Positions 59,401 through 64,000 of a DNA stretch of 64,000 nt are shown here, piece by piece. Under the pieces are notes generated by a model. That model had not been told where the DNA came from. It worked only from the letters and a program-made list of their open reading frames with translations, and made no database searches. Source of the DNA: Ottelia alismoides (Eukaryota; Streptophyta; Magnoliopsida; Alismatales; Hydrocharitaceae). The stretch lies in contig JAZKJV010010762.1 of assembly GCA_037367405.1 (NCBI GenBank), forward strand, positions 558,001-622,000, in the 5' to 3' direction. Each line of letters opens with the position of its first letter. The stretch's first letter is position 1. The translations under genes and the position numbers were made by a program.

Positions 59401-60326
59401 TAAGGTGCTGTATGCTGAGCAGGGCAGGGAGAAGTTCGACTGGGAGATGAGGCTGAAGGTCATCAAAGGTCTTGCTCACGCGATTTCTTACCTTCACCAT
59501 GATTGTGTGCCACACATCGTCCACCGTGACATATCGATAAACAACGTCTTGCTGGATTCTGAATTCGAGCCTCGATTATCTGACTTCGGGACTGCCAAGC
59601 TACTGAATCCAGATTCCTCAAATTGGACTGGTGTGGCAGGATCATACGGCTACATGGCACCAGGTACACACTCAATTCAGCTCATTATATTTCTTGCATA
59701 GGCTATTTAAATTGAACTGCAACATATTTCTGTTCCTTCTTAGCATAGTTAGGCAATCCATCCATTGGGTTTACAAAGATCTATCTTCAACAGATGAACT
59801 CCAATGAACTGTAAACTAAATTTGGAATTTCAACGAGTAGTTTCTGTGATGCACTTATAGTATGGACAGATTTCTCCGTTTTCTTCTTCACCATAAATCA
59901 TGTGTATTTCTTGGCCATTTGCGATCATTTATTCGATTTGCTGAGAGTAACCTTCTTTTGTTGCACACAGAACTTGCATACACAATGAAGGTCACGGAGA
60001 AGTGCGATGTCTACAGCTTTGGTGTTTTAGCGCTCGAGGTAATGATGGGAAAGCATCCAGGGGAGTTCCTCGCATCCCTTTCGTCAACTGAAGAGGTGTC
60101 GCTACTGAAAGATACACTTGATCAACGCCTCCCGGTGCCGACCGGTAAATTAGCCGAGGATGTGGTGTTCATTGTTCGTGTGGCCCTTGCTTGCGCTCGT
60201 ACTGAACCTGATTCACGGCCTACTATGCGCTTTGTGGCACAGGAATTTTCAGCTGATACTCGGCCATATCTTCCAGAACCCTTCGAGGGCATCACCATTG
60301 CCAAGCTTTTGAACTTTCAGACGTAG
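56473..60326 (+). CDS. MIK2-like LRR receptor kinase, one intron, one frameshift
   Basis: Exon 1 is 56,473-59,663, the intron 59,664-59,970 (GT...AG, between CCAG and AACTTGC, splitting the Glu codon of APE), and exon 2 59,971-60,326. Signal peptide about residues 1-23; N-terminal cap with CNWTGITC; about 25 LRRs (LxxLxLxxNxLTGxIP); cap [10 protein letters not shown]; membrane segment [16 protein letters not shown] followed by basic residues; kinase with [28 protein letters not shown] and APE. Wording such as [22 protein letters not shown] matches the MIK2 (MDIS1-interacting receptor kinase 2) family, plasma-membrane receptors in peptide and immune signalling. A run CCCC at 58,032-58,035 has one C too many, ending the first frame at 58,047. 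Without it the length is a multiple of three, about 1,181 residues, so it is either a recent pseudogene or an assembly error. Confidence 0.9.
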
Positions 60327-60959
60327 TTTTTCAGTCTCTATCCTTCTCAAATTCTTGGAGATGTATATAATTATACAGATGTGTATTTTGATGTACTTGT
60401 ACATGGACAGATTGCTTGTTAGATTTGTATCATCCAGCTGAGATCTTTGCTTTCCCATGTATGACTACCAAGTACTTGTGCGTATTTGATCATCTGTTGT
60501 AGTTTACGGAGCAGTTTAATTAGCTTATTCCAAGGGTGATGCTATTGCTGTTGAAAGAGCCCTGAAAACTATGAACCAATTCCACGTATTGTTCTTATAA
60601 AAATATAAACGAAGATGATGATTGTTGACTTCATGTACTCAAGATTCTGTAGGGAATCAATCACAACTAAGGAGATTTTAACGTGCAGCACCCCAAAACT
60701 GGTGGGGTAAAAAAATACGGGGCCAACGCTACTCAAACTAATCTACTGCACTCGATGGTAAAGAGTTCGCCACGTTAAACTATGCAAAGACAATTATTTC
60801 AAATGGTGTACCAATCAAAGTTTCATCATCAAAATAATATAAAAGTTGAAGATGGAGGGAATATCACCGAGTAATGGCATGAATCCGTTGTGCTCTAGCT
60901 TGGACCTTGTAGAAATACCTTCACGTGCTCCAGACGTGTACATTTTCTTGACTCCTTTG
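60327..60959. other. Downstream region of the receptor kinase gene
   Basis: T-rich 3' flank (60,327-60,480) probably holding the untranslated end, then intergenic DNA without a gene. Confidence 0.5.
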
Positions 60960-61880
60960 CAGCCCTGGCAAACAAGAACAAGGAGATGGAGATGCTTAGC
61001 ACCTCCACTGCAACCCTAGCACTTAAGAGCAAGGAGATGGAAGTGCCTAGCACCTTCATTGCAGCTAGGACTGGCTATTGAGTCAAGGCTCGATGAGCCA
61101 GGCTAGGGCTCGACTCGATAAGGGCTCGTGAGCTTGGTTCATTAAGCTATAGAGCCGAAGCCGAGCTCGAGCTGGAATTTTGAGCTCGATAGCTTACCGA
61201 GTTGAGCCATCCTCGGCTCGCTAAGGAATATATAATGTTTATATTTATATTTATATATTTATATTTATATATTTATATATAATATACATACAAGAGGAGT
61301 TGCATGTTCAACAATCGGTACCTATATCTATAGTTGTCGATATAGGTAGTAATTAAATATGTATATTACATCAAACCAAACTGTAGATCGATATAATTTT
61401 GTTTTGTGGGAACCTTAGAACTATATATTTCCATATATGTGAATGTGAATTCCAACGTGGCAGATCCACTAACATGCCAACAAATATTATGTTTTTTAAT
61501 GAACATATAGCTACATATATATTTATGTTTTTATAGGTTATAATCAGAAAATTAGTATTTTTATTAGCAAATAGAATGTTACAATATATACTATAATTTA
61601 GTTTTTGAAATATAACTCACATAGCAGCCTGTTGGTAAAGAGGACAATCCCTTAAAAAAGAGGTCACATGTTCAAGCCCTGGTATTGTACTTTTGTACCA
61701 ACTCGGTTCGGCTCGATAAGAGGCTCGAGCTCATCAAGCCTGAACCAACTCGGTTGGGCTTGAACGAGCTCAAGCCAGGAGCTTCCTCGATCGTTTGGGC
61801 TCGATAGCCAGCCCTAATTGCAACCCTAGCACACAAGAGCAAGGAGATGGAGATGTTGAGCACCCACACGGACTGCTATC
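60960..61880. repeat. Three-copy tandem repeat split by a hAT element
   Basis: Units containing AGAGCAAGGAGATGGA and CTAGCACCTCCACTGCAACC recur at about 60,970, 61,025 and 61,838. The hAT miniature element at 61,066-61,816 lies in the second unit. Confidence 0.75.
61066..61816. mobile_element. hAT-type miniature element
   Basis: The ends TAGGACTGGCTATTGAG and CTCGATAGCCAGCCCTA are inverted repeats, with subterminal GGCTCGA/TCGAGCC words throughout. Flanks ATTGCAGC and ATTGCAAC match at seven of eight bases, fitting an 8-bp target duplication. The AT-rich middle has a TATTTATAT microsatellite (61,230-61,275) and no gene. Confidence 0.82.
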
Positions 61881-61941
61881 TCTCATCCACACACACCCCC
61901 AACCCCACCCGCCACGCCCGCCAGATTAGATGCTTTACAAC

Positions 61942-63019
61942 AGGTTCGAATCCTCTAGGTAATATTGCTTTTACCTAGAGTAGGTAAAGTGTGGTGGATG
62001 GTTGATAAATCACTCTCAGTCCACGTGACAAAAATCAAGCCAAGAAGCCAACTTTTGATATTACAATATTAAATGAATCATACACCAACCAACTAACTTT
62101 TAAGGGCTTAATAGTAATCTAATTTATACCATCACTCAAATTACCAAATTAGTCAAAATTATAAAAATAGCATTCTCCCTCCATGATGTGCACTTTCAAG
62201 GATTATGTGATTATTTTTAAAAGAATTTGTTTATATGAATATGATACAATATTATTCCTTTTTTAAGGATTTTTTTTAAATTTTTTAAAGATATGAATAA
62301 GGATGAAGTTAATTTTTTTGCAGATACAATTTTATTTTTAATGATGGATATGGATATGCATTTTTATATAAGTCCAACATTATATTTGTTTTTAAGCAGA
62401 TAGGGATATGTATTTTTATGTCTGTGGATATAGAAATGGATAAAGATACGATTTTTTTTACGGATATAAATATGAATATGGATACCCTTTTTATTTTTAA
62501 GGATATGGATACGACTAAGGTTACACTTTTACGATATAAAATATAGCCATATTCATCACTAAAAATAAAATGGTATCGGTAATGATCTTTGTATCAACAA
62601 AATAATAATAATTATATGAATATATAAGGATATATCTGCAAAAAGTATAACTTTATCCGTATTCATATCCTTAAAAATAGAAATATTTTTTCTTAAAAAG
62701 AAATAATATTATATCATATTAATATAAAAAATTCTTTTAGAAATAATCACACAATCCTTGAAAGTGAGCATCATGAAGGGAGAATGTTATTTTATTATTT
62801 TGATTAATTTGATAAATTGAGTGATGGTATAAATTAGATTTACTGTTAAACCCTTAAAAGTTGGTTGGTTGGTTGGTGTATGATTCATTTAATATTGTAA
62901 CCTTAAAAGTTAGCTTGTTGGCTTGACTTTCGTCATGTGAACTGGGAGTGATTTGACAACCATCCATTATACTTTACCCACTCTAGGTAAAAGCAATATT
63001 ACCTAGAGGATCCGAACCC
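61942..63019. mobile_element. MULE-type miniature element with about 290-bp inverted repeats
   Basis: Inverted repeats at 61,942-62,229 and 62,728-63,019 (ends AGGTTCGAATCC and GGATCCGAACCC) are flanked by a perfect 9-bp duplication CTTTACAAC at 61,933-61,941 and 63,020-63,028. The centre is AT-rich with repeated GGATATGGATA-type words. The right arm has an expanded TTGG repeat near 62,862. There is no transposase. The 9-bp duplication points to the Mutator superfamily. Confidence 0.85.
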
Positions 63020-63028
63020 CTTTACAAC

Positions 63029-64000
63029 CATGACCCCTTATACACTCGTTTGGTTACCAGGTTACAGTTTACCCCCATTGCATTCCTGGGTTGGAATTCC
63101 ATCACAAACTAACGTAACATCACATCATATTTCTCATTCCAACCTTACACAATCCTCTTAACTATCTAAACAACTACTATTAATAGGAGGTTACTCCAAC
63201 CTTACCCAACTCAGTTACCAAACAGGCCATCAACAGAGGAATAGGAAGTCTCTCCCCACAGGTTCTGTTCGCCCCAATATGAATTAAAATGGGGAAGGTT
63301 TTTAGCAAAAGCTCAAAGGGCATCAATAAGTTCCACATTGAGAATATAGATTGCAGAGGTTCAAATAATGGTTGAGTTCCCGCATTAGAAAGAACTCTCC
63401 ATCCAGTGGCAGACTTGTGATTTAATGATAGGTGGGGCACATATCAATGTAGTCATTAGATTTTTAATACCATTTAATTATCAAGGAAATGTTTTTATAG
63501 GAAAAATGTCATAATTCAGTGTGTGCGTGTGTTGCTAGTAAAGATAAAAAACAAAAGTTCAATGTAATTAAGTATGTACGTACAAGATAATTGCAGTTAA
63601 TGTTGTGAAATTCGGATAAAGATCCTTACTTTATAATATAAATGGGAGAAATTTGTTAGGTAATATAATAAAAAATTAAGACCAAACAAAAGTTAGTATG
63701 ATTAAGTATGTATGTACAAGATAATTGCAGTAAATGCTGCGATGCTCAGAAAAGATCGTTACTTTATACTGTAAATTGAAGAAATTTGTTAGACAATATA
63801 ATAAAAGAACTAAAACCATATATAGAACTAAAAGTATTCGAAAAGTTTATATTGTATCTACTTCATTATGCAAAAATAAATCAATGCAATTTGATATCTA
63901 GAAATCAAATTAAAAATCAAATTTTGGAAATTCAAAATCAAAATTTGGTTGAGAGTTGTATTGAAACAACTGAGCATGTCATATTTACCGTTGAAGCATG
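63029..64000. other. AT-rich intergenic DNA
   Basis: No gene recognised up to the window edge. It contains the 135-bp tandem duplication at 63,551-63,820. Confidence 0.6.
63551..63820. repeat. 135-bp tandem duplication
   Basis: Two copies start ACAAAAGTT at 63,551 and 63,686 and share ATTAAGTATGTA, ACAAGATAATTGCAGT and GAAATTTGTTAG in the same order. They have diverged by numerous substitutions. Confidence 0.8.

Overview
The window is nuclear DNA of a flowering plant. The evidence is plant-type LTR retrotransposons with a tRNA-Asp primer site (Athila lineage of Ty3/gypsy), a Ty1/copia element with an initiator-Met primer site, MULE and hAT non-autonomous DNA transposons, and a receptor kinase of the plant MIK2 type with a kinase intron. 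I cannot name the species; nothing in the sequence settles monocot versus eudicot. Most of the window is transposon, much of it nested.

Layout. 1-97 is the 3' end of an unidentified plus-strand gene. About 2.5-11.65 kb is an old, decayed minus-strand Athila-like element: a probable 3' LTR, a 3' untranslated region with hairpins, and a gag joined to the end of pol by a large internal deletion. At 11,656-41,890 lies a second, young minus-strand Athila-like element (LTRs about 2.1-2.2 kb, target duplication GTAAT). It was split inside its reverse transcriptase by a third, plus-strand Athila-like element at 17,877-35,667 (LTRs about 3.66 kb, target duplication GTATG). Both insertions can be placed to the base. 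A short LTR-head-like piece at 41,896-42,067 suggests that the second element had itself landed in LTR-type DNA.

42-53.9 kb is an array of smaller insertions in AT-rich DNA: a MULE with about 400-bp inverted repeats, a perfect 9-bp target duplication and a possible captured exon; a hAT-like element; a complete but decayed copia element (47,179-52,176, target duplication AAAAT); a solo copia LTR; and an 80-bp 5'-truncated retroposon with a 14-bp target duplication. A decayed LINE follows at 54.4-55.6 kb.

The one recognisable host gene is an LRR receptor kinase of the MIK2-like type (56,473-60,326, plus strand, one intron). It has a signal peptide, a long LRR ectodomain, a transmembrane segment and a canonical kinase, but carries one extra C that breaks the frame at about 58,032. 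Downstream are a hAT miniature element inside a tandem repeat, a second MULE-type element with a perfect 9-bp target duplication, and a 135-bp tandem duplication.

The most unusual signals lie inside the Athila elements. Eight short inverted repeats in the coding region have arms that change together. A series of hairpins upstream of the 3' LTR each ends in a copy of the polypurine tract, and the LTR head is a palindrome. Most differences between the two LTRs of the inner element are homopolymer-length changes, so some frameshifts in the window, possibly including the one in the kinase gene, may be assembly errors.
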